A DNA stretch of 64,000 nt, from assembly GCA_902729315.2 (NCBI GenBank), contig LR746272.1:3816035-3880034 (forward strand), read 5' to 3'. The position numbers and the translations under genes are program-made. Origin of the DNA: Spirodela intermedia (taxonomy: Eukaryota > Streptophyta > Magnoliopsida > Alismatales > Araceae). A model generated the notes under the pieces. That model saw nothing but the letters and a program-made list of their open reading frames with translations. It was not told the origin of the DNA and searched no databases. Positions 24,986 to 38,400 of the stretch are shown here, one piece after another; the first letter of the stretch is position 1; every line of letters begins with the position of its first letter.

Positions 24986-25472
24986 GAGGAAAGCTTGAAG
25001 ATGGTTCAGAGCTTTGGCTTCAAGGAAGGGAGTCATTGGAGGAGGAGAGAAACCCGAGAAAGAGAAGATGGTAGTTAACACTCACGGAAAGAGTGTTTCG
25101 TCTCTTCTAAAGAAAAGAGAACTTGTGTTCGTGGAAACATTAGGTAAAACTCGGACCAGAGCAGTTGATTTTATAGAGGCACTAGTCAATGGAGGGGAAT
25201 ATCAGTCAAGAATTAAGCGATAAAAATCCTGCCAATGGCTTGTGGAAGATCTTGGGAAGGCGGCCCATAGAATGAGGCAATAAAATAAAATAAATTTCAT
25301 AGCTAAAATATATGGGTGGGTCTACTCCAGTAAATGGATCAAATCTCTAGGGTTGTCGTCAACTGATTTAGGGTTGTGGGATATCAACACATAAGAAGGA
25401 CGAATTTTAATAAGATTGGAGCATTTTCATTCACAACCAACATGAATGATAGGGGATAGGGGACAAGGATTT

Positions 25473-25890
25473 CATTGGGCACTAACCTCAAGCCCTTGCC
25501 CATGTGAGAAGAAGTCCCACCCAATGTGGAGCAATAGCTCTAAGGCCGAGAACTTCAGGCTTGACCACTAGCAGTAGCCCGAAAACAACCAAAGGCCATA
25601 GAGATGGTTGGGCCTTTAAGCCGGTACCCAACAGCTTAGTGAAAGACACTTGGGAAACAGAAAGAGCAAGAGGCCACTCACGGCTATAAGAAGATACCTT
25701 GTCTGTCAAAAGGAAGAAAGTATTCTTTTGTGTCAAGGGTCCTTCAAGTTATCCTTTCTATTGTTCTCCATCATTGTTTCTCTATTTCTCTTCAGTTCAA
25801 GTGTTCTATTATTAGAGTTAGCATCAATGTTTAATTTTCTCCCCCTCTTGTTGTCATATCTAAGCACCTATCAAATTGATAAGTAAGAGC
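25473..25890 (+). repeat. 5' LTR of the gypsy element (diverged)
   Basis: Matches the 3' LTR at 31,831 onward over about 200 bp (GGGCACTAACCTCAAGCCC, GGCTTGACCA, GGCCTTTAAGCC) but with frequent mismatches, which indicates an old insertion. The right border is approximate, because the matching part of the 3' LTR is truncated. Confidence 0.7.
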
Positions 25891-28654
25891 ACTTTCCATA
25901 ATCTTATATGGCTCCTAAACCAAGTGATCCCATATGAGAATGTTTAGAGAAAGAACTAGAGTAGGTATGGCATTGATTGACAACAGACTAAATATACAAA
26001 GTAGAATTCAGATAAGAGTTGAAGAGTGATCAAGATGACCTTTGGCAACAAGTGGGAGCTCTCACATGGACGATTGAAGGACTTCATTGACATATTAGTT
26101 TCATTTCCACCAAGCTCAATATGAATAAATTCAGTCTAGCTACATTAGAAGATTGACCCATATGTGAATCTAGTCATATATAGCCCAATTACGACCAAAG
26201 AAAATATGAAAGTCTAGAAGACCCTTAGCCCACACCTCCCTCCAATGCGATTAGGATTTAATCATCATTGAGCTCCTCCTGTTCCCTAGTCTTGGTAATG
26301 ATTGGACTTACTAATATCCAATGGTTTGTATTTGAAAGGATGGGTATTTCGTGCCGACTTATATTTTTTCATTTATTGACCCTCAACTCCTGAAAAATTA
26401 TCAGATGCCAATCTTAACCTTGATAATCGGGTTGTATCATGATTCTAATGGGTGGAACAAAGAATAACATTTCACAAGTGGGAAGAATTGAAGGATCAAA
26501 TATTTGAACAATTCAACCCCAAGCAATCTAACACCCTTTATGAGCAATTCCTAGAGTTGACTTGGAGGGCAATAGTCACCGAATACAAAGATTAACTTGA
26601 ACTCCTATTGGTTTTAATTCATAATATCTTTGATTTTTTTTGAAAAGCACATTCTTTAAGGGATTGCAAAAGTACATTCAATTTGAGGTTAGTGTACTGA
26701 AATTAACTTGACTAGAGGCCATCATGAAGGCAGCTCAAAGGGTAGAGTTGAAAATTAATACCCTCATTGACTTTTGGATAGTCAATTGACATTGCCCTAC
26801 CCAACCTACAGAAGTTGGAAATGGGAACTTTCAGTTATGAAGACAAAAGGGGACTAAGTTTAGTATACCTCATCAAGTAGATGATGGTAGACCCATAATA
26901 ACTCAAACAATTACCCACCAACTCGATCCATCAAACAAGCGAAAGAAACTAGATCTTATAGCAACTGAAATTAAAGCTTGTCATGCACATGTGCTATGTT
27001 TCATTTGCAATAATAAATTCTCCACTAGGCATCATTGACTAAGGGAATTACATATATTCTTCACCCTAGTAGACTATGATTATTACCTAGAACTAGTGGG
27101 GACTAAGGAAGAGGTCATTGATGACTTGAGTGAAGACAGCACACTAGCTAACCTCCAGGTATCTCTCAATTCTTGTACTCAATAAGGACTTTTTACCTAA
27201 GCTATGTGATTCCAAGGAGAAGTCAACAGAAAACTAGTTATCATCCTAGTTGATAAAGGAGGCACCCACAACTTCATTAGTCATAGAACTTACCCTCCCA
27301 ATTTTTTCGACATCTAATTCTCAAGTGATCACAAGGATGGGGGAGACTATTTCTGGATTAGAAATTTACAAAGGAGTCATCATCAATTTGCCAACTATTA
27401 CCATATGCGAAGACATATTAATTCTGCCCCTAGCCACTATTGATGTTGTCCTCAAAATTCAGTGGATGAAGGAAAGAAAAAAGGTTGAATTAGATTTCAA
27501 ACATTGTACGCTATCTTTTCAAATAAGAATTGAGCAAGTAATCTTGACAATAGAGACTCTAGAAAATAGAAATTTTATCGCACTCAAGATTATGATGGGC
27601 GACATTCAACAAGGGGAAATTTACTATGAATTATTTTAACTCACTTAACAAGGACCTAAGGAAAACTCCTTCCCTCTAGAGGGTAGGATACAACTCAGAT
27701 TCCTTGAAGTTTTCAATGACATCGAAGGGCTTCCACCCAATCAAAACTTAGATCATTCTTTTGGAACCCAGTTCTAAATCCTATCCACATGAACAATCCA
27801 ACATTTAGATACTTGTACTTTCAAAAAACTGAATTAGAAAATTTGTGTATGAAATACTATCCACATGAACAATCCAACATTTTAAAAGCCAGTTTTTAAG
27901 TCCAGCCCTTCTCATTCAGAAAAAATGATGAATCATGGCAACTTTGTGTTAATTAATACACTCTAAACAAGGTGACAATTTTATATAAGTTTTCAAGCCT
28001 GATTGTAGAAGAATTGCTAAATGAGTTGAATAGGGCCTAATTTTTTCTAAAAAATAGATATGTAGTCAAACTATCATCAAATTTTGATGTTTCAAACTCT
28101 ACATGATCATTAACTACATATTAATTGTAAGAAATGTTTCTTTGGGTGGTCCCGAATCTCTTACTTACTTCACTTGATTTTAGTTGAAAGAGTCATAGTG
28201 AACCAGAAAAGATGGTAGCTGTCATGCAGCCATCCCCAATTTGCCACCACAAGCTCCAAAGATTTCTTAGCCTCGCCAAGTATTGTAGGTGGTTCATTGC
28301 AAGATATGGAACCAAGGCTTGGTCCTCGCCCAATAGCTCAAAAAGGACACTTTCTACTTAAATTCTAAAGTAGAGCAAACATTTTAGTAGGTCAAGACAA
28401 CTTTGACGATGTTCTAGTACTTCCTCTCCTCAATTGTTCTTTGATTTTCAAACTTGCATTAGATGCCTCCAATTGTGGGGTGGGTGCTGTTCTCATGCAG
28501 TAATGGAGAGCCCATTGCTTACTCCATTAAATTGAAAACAATGTATGAGAGAAAAATAATGACGATCAGATTGCTCACCATGAAGTAGAAACACTACCTC
28601 TTAGGGTAGAAATTTGTCATTTATACAGATCAAAGAAGTTGTTAAGTATGTTAT

Positions 28655-30380
28655 TGATAATTCTCTGAATTTATGATTAAGGATATCATTTTTATATGTA
28701 TTTACGTTTTAATTTATTAAAAAATATAAATATTGATATAATTTTCAGAAAAACAGTTTATATATTTACATTAATTTATTGATATTTATTTGAAAATAAA
28801 AGGTCAATGTGATCGTGAATTATGTTGGTTAATATATGAAATTTTAATATTTAGAATTTTGGAACGAGTTGATATGTTTTATAATTTTATGTAATTTTTG
28901 GGATTTTATTTTGAATTTGAAGGAAAATTTCCAAATTTTTAAGATGTTCTTCTGAATTTTCGTGAATTTATTATGATAAAAATAATAAAATAATAAGAGG
29001 GGGAGCGACCGGTTGACCGTTGACCCACCTGTCGCGCGGGGAGCCAACCGGAAAAATCGGAAAAATGCCGAAAAATCGGGAAAAATCAGAACTAAACGAA
29101 CGATGATACTAAAATCGTGATTTCTGCGTGAATACTTGTCGGATTGATCTGAAATTTGACATGATGATTTTTTAATTATTAAATAATGATTATGTATTCT
29201 AAAAATGTCGTTTTGGATAGGAATTGGAGTACGAAACGAGAGTCAACGACTGAAGACGAAAAATAAGGAAAAGCGGTTAAATCAAAATTAAATGAGAGGT
29301 TTTCGGATCTAAGGAAGGATAAAAGGAGGCTCATTGCACCTCTGGAGGAAGGAGGGCGGTGGGCTGGAATCCAGGAGGCCAGGAGGCCAGGAGGCACAGA
29401 AAGGCAAGGTAGAAGGCTGAAGAGTAAAGGAAACAAGGAGGGGATCTTAGAAGGAAGTTGGCTGTGATCAATATAGTTCATTGCATTTTTAATTTTAGTT
29501 ATTGTTTCATTTAATTTATATTTCTGTTCTTTGCGTGACAGGCATTGATCAGAAAGACTTTACTTTCACATTCATTTAATTTAAGTGTTTAGTTCTTCTC
29601 ATTTTCTTGGGAGACAAACAAGGAAAGGTGGAGACTTTCATTTTTGTTCTTAGTTTTCATCATTACGAATTTAGTGAAAAATCAGGTTTAAATTACTTGA
29701 AATTTCTTTTCTCATCCTTGGGTGACATACAAGGAAAGGAAGAGATTTTTATTCGAAGTCATAAGGTTTAATTTAGTTTTTATCTTTAATTAAAAGCTTT
29801 ATTCGTTTTAAATGACTTTGGTGTGTGACGAACATCATAGTCTGATTTTAGCTTTAGAATTTATTTTTGATCACGAATTTTTTTATTTCAGTTAACCCTT
29901 GATTGAAAACCAAGGTGTTTCTGCATTTCATTTATTTTAATTTTATTTTATATCTTAAGTTTAATTATTTAATGACATTATCCACGTCAATAGAAGTCAT
30001 TCTAGTGACAATCACCCTTCTCATCTTTTCATTCGATAATCTCTAATATATTTCCTCTATTCATGATTTAATCATCTTATCATTAGAACCCTCTTCTAAT
30101 TATCTAGAGTTGATAAGAGAAATTAATTTACGAAATTAATTGAGGAAAGAGGATATTAAGTATTGAGGAGAAGATTACATCATTTCTCTCATCTCATTTC
30201 ATTTTGTTCCTTTCTTTTAGTTAATATTTGTGTTATAAAATTATAAATAAATAAAAATTAGTTTTCACCATCCCTGAGGATCAACCTGAACTAGCATCAA
30301 TACTAGAATTTATTTAGAGAGTTCAGCTATAAATTTTGGTAAATTTACATGTATTAAAATCAACGACTAATGTATTATCA
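28655..30380 (+). mobile_element. Solo LTR (1,726 bp) nested in the gypsy element
   Basis: Begins TGATAAT and ends ATTATCA, a perfect 7-bp terminal inverted repeat with the canonical TG..CA. It is flanked by identical 5-bp target duplications GTTAT (28,650-28,654 and 30,381-30,385). The interruption falls within the RNase H coding region of the older gypsy element, which resumes right after it (YTDQRS before; ETKHVMF after). No coding domains are seen inside. The insert therefore looks like a long LTR left by LTR-LTR recombination. A GC-rich patch rich in CCGG and CCGAAAAATCGG units lies around 29,000-29,090. A related LTR in inverse orientation lies at about 45.08-46.76 kb. Confidence 0.87.
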
Positions 30381-31830
30381 GTTATTGAAACAAAACATGT
30401 TATGTTCAACTATTGAAAGTGACTTTAGAAGATTATTAGCTTCGACTTAGAATCAAGTTTAAATTGGAGACAAAAAACAAAGTGATGGTGCCTTGTCACG
30501 AGAATTAGCCAAACTATTCAATTTAGCAAGCACATCTATTCTAGAGAGATCCATTATTGATCTTGAGTTGTAATACTTCATTCTAGACCTATAAAATAAA
30601 TTTCACGACTCAGCCCTTGACGAGCATTCAGGTTTTCTCTAAACAGAGCTATGGTTGGCTCGAAATGTCCAATGGATGAGTATAAAGAGTAGTGTGCAGA
30701 GATATATGGCTGCATGCTCGATCTGTTCAAAGATATTTCTCCAGCTGATTTCCTTCATGCACTATTAATTCTTAAATGAACTTGAGAAAAATGGACTTTA
30801 TCAAAGGCTTATTCAGCTGTAAAATAACTACTGTAATATTGGTTGTTGTGGATCGTTTGAGTGAATACATCCACTTTTTGTCCCTATGTCATCCATTTTC
30901 AGCATATGATATTGCTCAAGTTCTTATTTGAGATATTGCTTAGTTCCATAGGTTTCCATAATCCCTTATTTCTGATCATGATCACATAACTTATAAGCAC
31001 TTTTGGACATGAATTATTCCAGCTCCAAGGCACAGCACTATGTTAGATAAGTTCTTATCATCCTCAGACTGATAGATAATTTGAGGTGGTCGATAGAGGA
31101 TTGGAGACTTACCTCTGCTGTTTTGCCGAAGACCACCCTCGTCAATAGAACATGTGGCTGCCCTAGGCCGAATTTTAGTTCAAAACCAATTTTAACATCT
31201 TCGTAGAAATGACCCCGTTCTAGATTGTCTATCCTCTTGTAATATACTAATCATTCGGCAAATGCTAGTGACTTTGATCAGCTCTCATATGAAAAAGATG
31301 CTACCATGACTCAACTAAAGTAACATTTGATTAAGGCTCAAGTCCAAATGGAGTCTTATGCAAACTATGAGTAGAGGGATTTAGAATTTGAAGAAGGAGA
31401 TAATAGTCTACTTACATCTTTGACCATATCAATAGACATCCCTTGTCTAATGACTTTACCAGAAGTTGACCTCGTATTTTTTCAGGCCATTTTGGGTCCT
31501 CAAGCACATTGGGCCAGTGACCTATCAGCTAGATCTTTCAAACACATTGATCCAACATCCATCTTGTATTCCATGTTTCTCATCTAAAAAGGGCCGTCAC
31601 TTCCACCCCCGCTCCCTCAGGCCCATTGGGCCCACTATAACTAGATGAAGACCTCATATAGAGTAGAACCATCCAAAGTCCTCACAATTCGTCGTAAAAT
31701 CTTTTGGGCCAGAAGTATTGATTTAATGGCAGGATCTACCACTAACTGAAACATGGGAATCAACTTGAGCCATCAAACACCAATTTTCCAACTTGACTAG
31801 TGCCAAGGTGAAACTCATCGAGAGAAGTAT

Positions 31831-32100
31831 TGTTGAGGCACTAGCCTCAGGCCCTCACCCATACGAGAAGAGTGTCTCACCTAGCATGGGCAATGACCCT
31901 AATAGTCAATTGAGAACTTTGGGCTTGACCAGTAGCAACATCACAAAAACAGTCAAAGACGGCTTAGAAGCAAAAAAGGATGGGCCGCTAGTACTGAAAC
32001 CAGGCGGCGGGGCATAGAGATAGTCAGGCCTTTAAGCCAATGCCCTACAACTCAGCCAGAGATGGTCAAGGCACAAGAAGAGTAAAAGGAGGTCAAGGCT
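31831..32100 (+). repeat. 3' LTR of the gypsy element, truncated
   Basis: Begins TGTTGAGG right after a purine-rich GAGAGAAG tract that follows the end of the integrase reading frame. Similarity to the 5' LTR stops near 32,100, where a different sequence begins. Confidence 0.7.
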
Positions 32101-32199
32101 AGAGAAGCACACGGAGAGGCTAGGGGGAAGCTTTTCGCTGCGGGCTGTCTTCGGTTTTCAGACAGGCGGTGACAATAATCAGGTTCTCTCTCTCTCTCG

Positions 32200-32649
32200 C
32201 TCTCTCAACGTCAGGCCTATTTTTTAAAGGCGCCGGCAATACGTGTGAGCGTAGGAGGTCGACGTGGCAAGTGACCCAATCGCTCCGTTTTCTCTCCCCT
32301 GCTGTTGGTTAGATAGTTTACCCCCCCTAGTTTGGGAGGTCGAGTTGGGACTGCCTTTTATGAGTTCTTTTTATACTCTTAGAGATCCGACAAACAATAG
32401 GATACTTGATTTGTCCTTTCCTTTAAATGGCAACCCTGAAACTATTTTTAGCTTTTCCGCTTGTGTCACTACCGCACTGGATCTCTCTCTCTCTCTCTCT
32501 CTCATTGATAGGATGGGATAGCGGGCGAAAAACATCAAGGTGTCACGCGAGCTCGATCTCCAAACTACTTCAGACGGAAGCAGCTTGTCGTTAAGGCGGC
32601 CGCAGGAAGGGAAGGAGACGATGAGTAGCTGGACGGGGATGACAGCTGG

Positions 32650-32731
<82 letters not shown>

Positions 32732-33000
32732 AGACTTAATGCCGACGACTATAGTTCTGCTGCTCGTCACCGAAGAAGATGGTGTCGTCTCGTGCTTATA
32801 TTCGCCACACAGTCTCCTTCTTCGAAAGGTGGTGGAAACCGTGGACCGTCTATATTCCGGGGAGTTCGCCGCCAACAGCCGTCATCTGCATGAAGGAAAA
32901 CGCTTCTGTCGACGGTATCCTCGCCGCCGGAAAGGAAAGGAACTAACCGCAGGTCCCTCCTCGGACAGACCTATGCTTGCAGGAAGCGCTGAGTGCTGAG
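32200..33000 (+). repeat. Low-copy block shared with 50.5-51.0 and 53.6 kb
   Basis: Two parts have second copies. 32,200-32,290 (CTATTTTTTAAAGG...GACGTGGCAAGTGACC) matches 53,605-53,690. 32,535-33,000 (GATGAGTAGCTGGACGGGGAT, TGCTGCTCGTCACCGAAGAAG, CGGTATCCTCGCCGCCGGAAA) matches 50,500-50,975. Both are GC-rich. Frames on either strand are dominated by the GA tract, and no known protein is apparent. It could be the 5' end of a duplicated gene, but I cannot show that. Confidence 0.8.
32651..32728. repeat. Long perfect (GA)n microsatellite
   Basis: About 39 uninterrupted GA units, the longest in the window. The paralogous block at 50,610-50,682 has an interrupted GAGCGA/GA tract in the same place. 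The tract thus predates the duplication and has been purified or expanded here. Confidence 0.97.
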
Positions 33001-36000
33001 CGGAACTTTGTTCAGGTTGCATTCATTAGGTCTCCCAAGCATTAAAGTTGTTCCAACCATCTATTTACATCGAGGGGGCATGCATTGCTCCAATCATTTG
33101 TAAGCTATATGCATCCATTTTACGTAAACTAGTTACGTAAAACCACATAATTTACTCGTCTAGATTAAAATTAAGACCTTGTATCTTCTAGATCCAAATT
33201 GGAGGGGGATGTTTTATTGTGATCTCAATCTATTAGTGACAAGCTCTTAACACCTTATCATTAGAAGCAAAGATTTTGGGTCAAGGTTAAGCGTTCCACT
33301 ATAAAACATGCGCTTCATGACCATCCATTTTGGCCTCTCTCACAAGTCGAGCGTGACTCCCCCCGCCACCCTGGCTCATCGTGATGGCCCAAGTTGCTTA
33401 TGCAATACATAATATTCAATCATAATATTAATTTTCTGTAAGGGTGACATGGTCGACCCCTTTTCTGGAAAGGTTCACCCCAGTCTCATCTATATTTTAA
33501 AACCAGTCATGTCCCTTTGCAAAAAAAGGAATTAAAAAGGGGCTCGGGTAGAGAGAAAAAGTGAGAGAAATCAAGACCAGAAGCCCCTTTTTCAGCGGCC
33601 ACTGAAGTCAGGGTTTTGACTTATTCTATCCATTTCTCTGGCTGTGGTTAGACCTTTATTAACTCTATTTAATTCTGTATTTTATTTATTATTAATAACA
33701 GCCATTCTCCTCCTTTTGGTGGTCGTGAAGATGGTTTCCTTATTCATACCACATTAAGTTCGAGGTGTCATTCTCAAGATATGGCAAGTCAAGATGAAGG
33801 TTCTCTTTACCCGCTAATGGTTGTAGAAGTTATTGCTTGGAAAGGAAAGAATGTTAAACAGTATGTCTAGGGAGCAAAAACAAGAATTAGATAATTTTTT
33901 AAAACTCTGATTCAATTAAACTTGTCAAATGAGTTTTTTCAAGAGATAATTTATGACAATTTAATGATTTTATTATGGCTGAAATTAGATCATGATTAGA
34001 TCACTCACCCAAAAACTATTTTTGTAGTAACATTTACTCATATTGAGGATGGTAGAATGTAAATTAATTAAATCTCACCTTGTTGAATTAATTATAATTT
34101 ATTGGATTTATACATATTGATGAGAGAATAAAGAAGAAGATCAAATGATGTTTTTGCATTTTTCTTTACCAATGTCAAATAAATACTTTCAAGAAATTTT
34201 TTTTTATGACAAATACGCTATATACATTTTATGTTTATGACAATGTCATTTTCACTTTTGGTCTCAACCCAGTAGGATCCACATAAACCAATTCTCTCAT
34301 CTTTTTTTCTATTTTTTGGGTTATCTTTCAAATGTACCAATAAATCGTTCATCAGTATTAACAAAGGCAAAGCTTGTGGTATTTTAGAAGTAAAATAATC
34401 CAAGGATTTTATTGCTAGAGGTTGACTCAAAGAGGAAAAATAATATTAGAGAAATAAAGGAGAGTCTAGATAAGTTTTTTTTAAAATACATTTTATAATT
34501 ATTATTGAAAGATGGACATGTTAAAGATAATTATTACAATGTGAAAAGAAGGCATCAAAAAATAATTTAGACAGCCTACATCCATTGAAAGCTCAGCATT
34601 GACCAGTGTTGTCAAAGACAAGAGTCATTATTTTTTTCTAAATCATCAGACCCAAAGACAATTGTATCTTAGATTTAAGTTGTTCATATCATATGACTCC
34701 GAACATTGAGTTGTTCATCTACATATGAGTAAATCAATGATTGAGTTTTACTAATAGATAATGATTCCACATGTAAGCCGTAGTATTGGCTTAGTCTACA
34801 GCAAAATATATGATGATGTTATGAGAATATTATCTAATATCGAACATATTTCTTATTTTAAAATCTCATTTCTTTGAACACTCTTGATGTTGGTGGCTAG
34901 AAGTATTTAGTTGAAGGTAGAGTTATAAAATTAGTAACATAGTGTTTTGTAAATAGAGAGAGGACCCCGCCAATGACTAGAAAAGACAAAAAAGGAATTT
35001 GCGGTGGGACACTAAAGGAAAAACCCAGGAAGAACTTCCGAGTTTGGAGCAGCCGCCGGAAAGGGAAATATGCTCTCTCTCTCTCTCTCATGAGGTTGAC
35101 CATGGCAAGGCCGAGCAGAACTCTCTCTTTATTTAAATAAGGTGAAAAGGGCTTTCGTGACTCTTTCCCTTTCTCCATTTCGACCGCCGGCGGCTCGCCT
35201 GTGCACCGTAGGGGCTTTCGAAGTTCTCAGCTTAGAGGAGCGGTTTCCAATCGAAGACACGGTGCCGGAGCCATGTAGCATCCAGCCCACAAGGATTCTC
35301 GACGCATCACGTCCGTTAGTCAACGTCTGATTGGTAGTTGGAGCCCATCGAGTCCCCGCTGCCTCCACTGAGACCTACTTGTCCACCCTAAGACCGTTTC
35401 AGTCTCAGCCTTGTCTAAAACTTGCTCTTGGACTCTTCCCATAAACCCTAAAATATGTCTCATCCTACCCTCATCAAGTCGTCCCACAGCCACATTACTA
35501 TCTTTAATTGTGGTAAGATCTCTATCGACAAGGGTGAGGGTGAAACGCTCGGGGTGGACAAACTAGGTCAGATTTAAGGCTTCGCCCTTGTAGCCCAGTT
35601 AAGCCAAAAACCTTCGGCTTCTAATTTACCAATTTATCTTAAGCTTTTCTCGCATTACCTCATTGTACAGATGCGCCTTCATACTAAAATGAGAACCATA
35701 CATAAGGTGATGGCTCTAGAGGAACAAACGGGTGCTATTCATGCCTCTCTCAAATAGAGATTTCCATTTTCTTCTTCTTGAGTGACGTTGAAGAACAAGG
35801 GGAGAGAGTCTACGCAGCATCTATTTACGGAAACCCCAAGCATAATCTTATATCCATTTGATTCATTGGTAATTAATTGCAATAAAAAAATCAATGGCAA
35901 TAAATGTTGATTAAGGGTGGAACCCAAAGTTTAAAATTGACTTAGATTCACGGCCAAGATCAGTCCAACCAATTGTAAGGAATAAGAACGAAAAAATGCA

Positions 36001-38400
36001 ATATCTATGTAAAATGGATACCTTACTAAAAACCAATTTCAAGGCTCAAAAGTAATACCAAGTACCATTTGAATCTTAATAACTTTTCTCTAAGATTTTT
36101 TGTTTGAGTTTTAACTCCAAATAATGATGTCATTGACTAGACCCTCTCATTAATTATCAACTTACTAAACTCTTCATAAATTCGCTCTCTTATATTGTTT
36201 TAAAGATGCCATGGAAGTCTCTTTGCCAATTTTTGAACTATCACAGCACGATTTGTATAATGTCCTTCACATGATCATGCTAAAGACTCGAGCATCACAA
36301 GAAGTCAAATAGGGTTGAAAGCTAAACCCCTAACCAAGGTTCCCAAGGCATTTTATGAATATGGCAATGCTCATTTATCGATTAACGAAAATATTTTTTG
36401 ATTGTAGATTGAGTATATTGGCTTTTGGTGCCTTTCTATTTTTTATGTTGAAAAAATAGAAAAGGGTAAAATTTTACTTTTTGGTATCAAAATTGTACAT
36501 ATTCATTAATTAGTGTTTTTATTTTTTAATTTATTATAAGAACTGAACATACTCATTTAGTAAGAATAAGTTTGAATAACAATAATGACCAAGTGATACC
36601 ACTAAAGTAGTGAGCATATTCATTGCATAAGAGGAAGGGGCGACAATATCATAACATTTGAAAGGGACTTTTCAACTGCTCATTATTTTGAAATATGTCT
36701 CTTTCACTACAAGATCAAATGTGAAAAAGACATGCAACTAATCTTCCTTCAACTCACTATTGGGAGCACATTCAGCCATTGGGGCTACTATTTGAGGCAT
36801 CTTTTTCTTGCCCTTAAAAATACAAAAATAAGGATAAATTCACCCTTTATGAGGATTTATCTCGCCAATCTTACATGGAAAGATTCAACTCTTTGAAATA
36901 ATATTTCACATTATAAATGCATTCAAGTGACTACTATTAAAGAGAAGCATCTACACCTCACAACTAAAAAATTTAAGCCAAAATTATGAGTTTTTTTTTA
37001 TCTCTTGTAATTGAGTATGTATAAGACTGACTATTGGTACCCAAATTAGAAGAGATTAACAAGATGTTAATTTTTTGGGGCTTGAATATAGTGAATATTC
37101 AGGATGTTTGGGAACTCTTGGGTTGGTTAGAGCCATAAAATCTACTTGAATCTAACTAAAGCTTTCAATTTTAACTTTTCATGTAATAATAGTTTGTGAA
37201 ACCCATGGACACAATTCCTTAAAGAGAGGTGTAAGTCAAGTCGCTAGAACCATTAAAATTTGTAATTTCAAAAGTGAAGAAAAAAAGAAATTTAGATATA
37301 AGTTAGGAAAAGACTAATTCATTTACTTTACTGTTGGTTATTTGTATTGCCTCCTTTAAAATCAACATAATCAATTATAAAATAATAGATATTTTAGAAA
37401 TAAAGGCAAGGTATATCCCTAGTTGACCTAGTTGACCTAGCCAACCATCATTGGTCACCTTGCACCCAACAAAACAACAATCATTTTCAGCATGACATTC
37501 TAATTCGGTTTAAAAATGCATAGAAAATGGTGATTTGCCTCTTTTGAATCAGGAGGAAGAAATTGAGGTAGGACAATTTGAAGAGCCTTAGGAGAAGAAA
37601 GGGTCTCCTATGAGGAGTCAATGAAGTCAATGGATTCTTTTTACATTATGTTTAAACTTAGGATTGTATGATTTTCAACTGCACTTGCCAATGCAAGTCT
37701 ATAAGAGCTTAAAAAATCATCAAAATATTCGCCAACCCAAAAAATAGCAAAAGATGAATGATGTTGATTGAAAATGTTAGAGGATGATGATGTTTGATTG
37801 ATTTATTATAATAAGGAGCTTGACATGGAAGGAGGGATGATAGTGAAAGGAGTGTCGTTCAAAGTAGATGCAAGTGAGGGATTTGAGAGGTTAAAAACTC
37901 TCTTCCCAGCTCACTAAGGTCACCTTATTAAATTTTTTCCCTGTCGTATTCATCGGTATGGGAAAAGCTTGTTAAGGACTGAAGCATCATAGAACAGCCC
38001 CAGGGATTTCCTCTTCTCCCAACAGTTCGATTGAATAACTCTCTAAAGGGTGAGCGATGGGGAGAGAGAGAGAGGGAGAGAGATTCATGGAAGAGATTTG
38101 ACAATTTTGTATTGATTCATCTTTTATAACTAATTTTTAATCCTTTATATTATTTTTCTCCTTCTTGTGACCTGCTTTATGAGAGCATAGGCTATGTAGA
38201 GGAGTTGATTTCAGGGTAGTATCATATTTGTGTGGGTATCGAATAATACCAAATCGTTGAAACAGATATGATCAATCAAGCATTGGATTATGCAAGATTT
38301 GTGGGAAAAACAATTGTTATGTGTGAACTAATAGAACTACTGTTTGTTTAAATTGTGATTTACTATGAATGGACCGTCATCGTAACACAACGCGGAACCG
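33001..38400. other. AT-rich region without recognised genes
   Basis: Largely AT-rich with poly-T and poly-A runs. 34,970-35,070 matches 22,175-22,265 (a dispersed repeat with GAGTTTGGAGCAGCCG). 35,500-35,755 carries a plus-strand frame (GEGETLGVDKLG, one stop, then VAQLSQKPSASN) that may be old retroelement gag, but this is a guess. GTTGACCTA is repeated near 37,415-37,440. No RT, integrase or LTR pair could be recognised. Confidence 0.5.

Larger units (their letters stand above)
25473..32100 (+). mobile_element. Ty3/gypsy retrotransposon, decayed, split by a solo LTR
   Basis: Both LTR ends and most domains are visible on the plus strand, with many stops. Gag: WEELKDQIFEQFNPKQSN near 26,490. 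Protease: IILVDKGGTHNFIS near 27,240, open to 27,639. RT N-terminus: IEGLPPNQNLDHSF and LNKVTILYKFSS near 27,725-28,010. Second RT/RNase H part: CKKCFFGW, KYCRWFIARYGTKAWSSP and LDASNCGVGAVLMQ near 28,130-28,500. Integrase: SSYHPQTDR near 31,055, and GPVTYQLDLS near 31,510. The polymerase YxDD region is deleted. The 5' LTR starts near 25,473 and the 3' LTR near 31,831 (TGTTGAGGCACTAGCCTCAGG-like); they share a diverged GGCACTAaCCTCAaGCCC block. The 3' LTR breaks off near 32,100. Old insertion. Confidence 0.9.

Noticed and set aside
32540-32893. Plus-strand 117-codon frame rich in RERERE, and its minus-strand LSLSLS counterpart
   Set aside because: Length comes from the GA tract. The paralogous block at 50.5 kb shifts frame relative to it.
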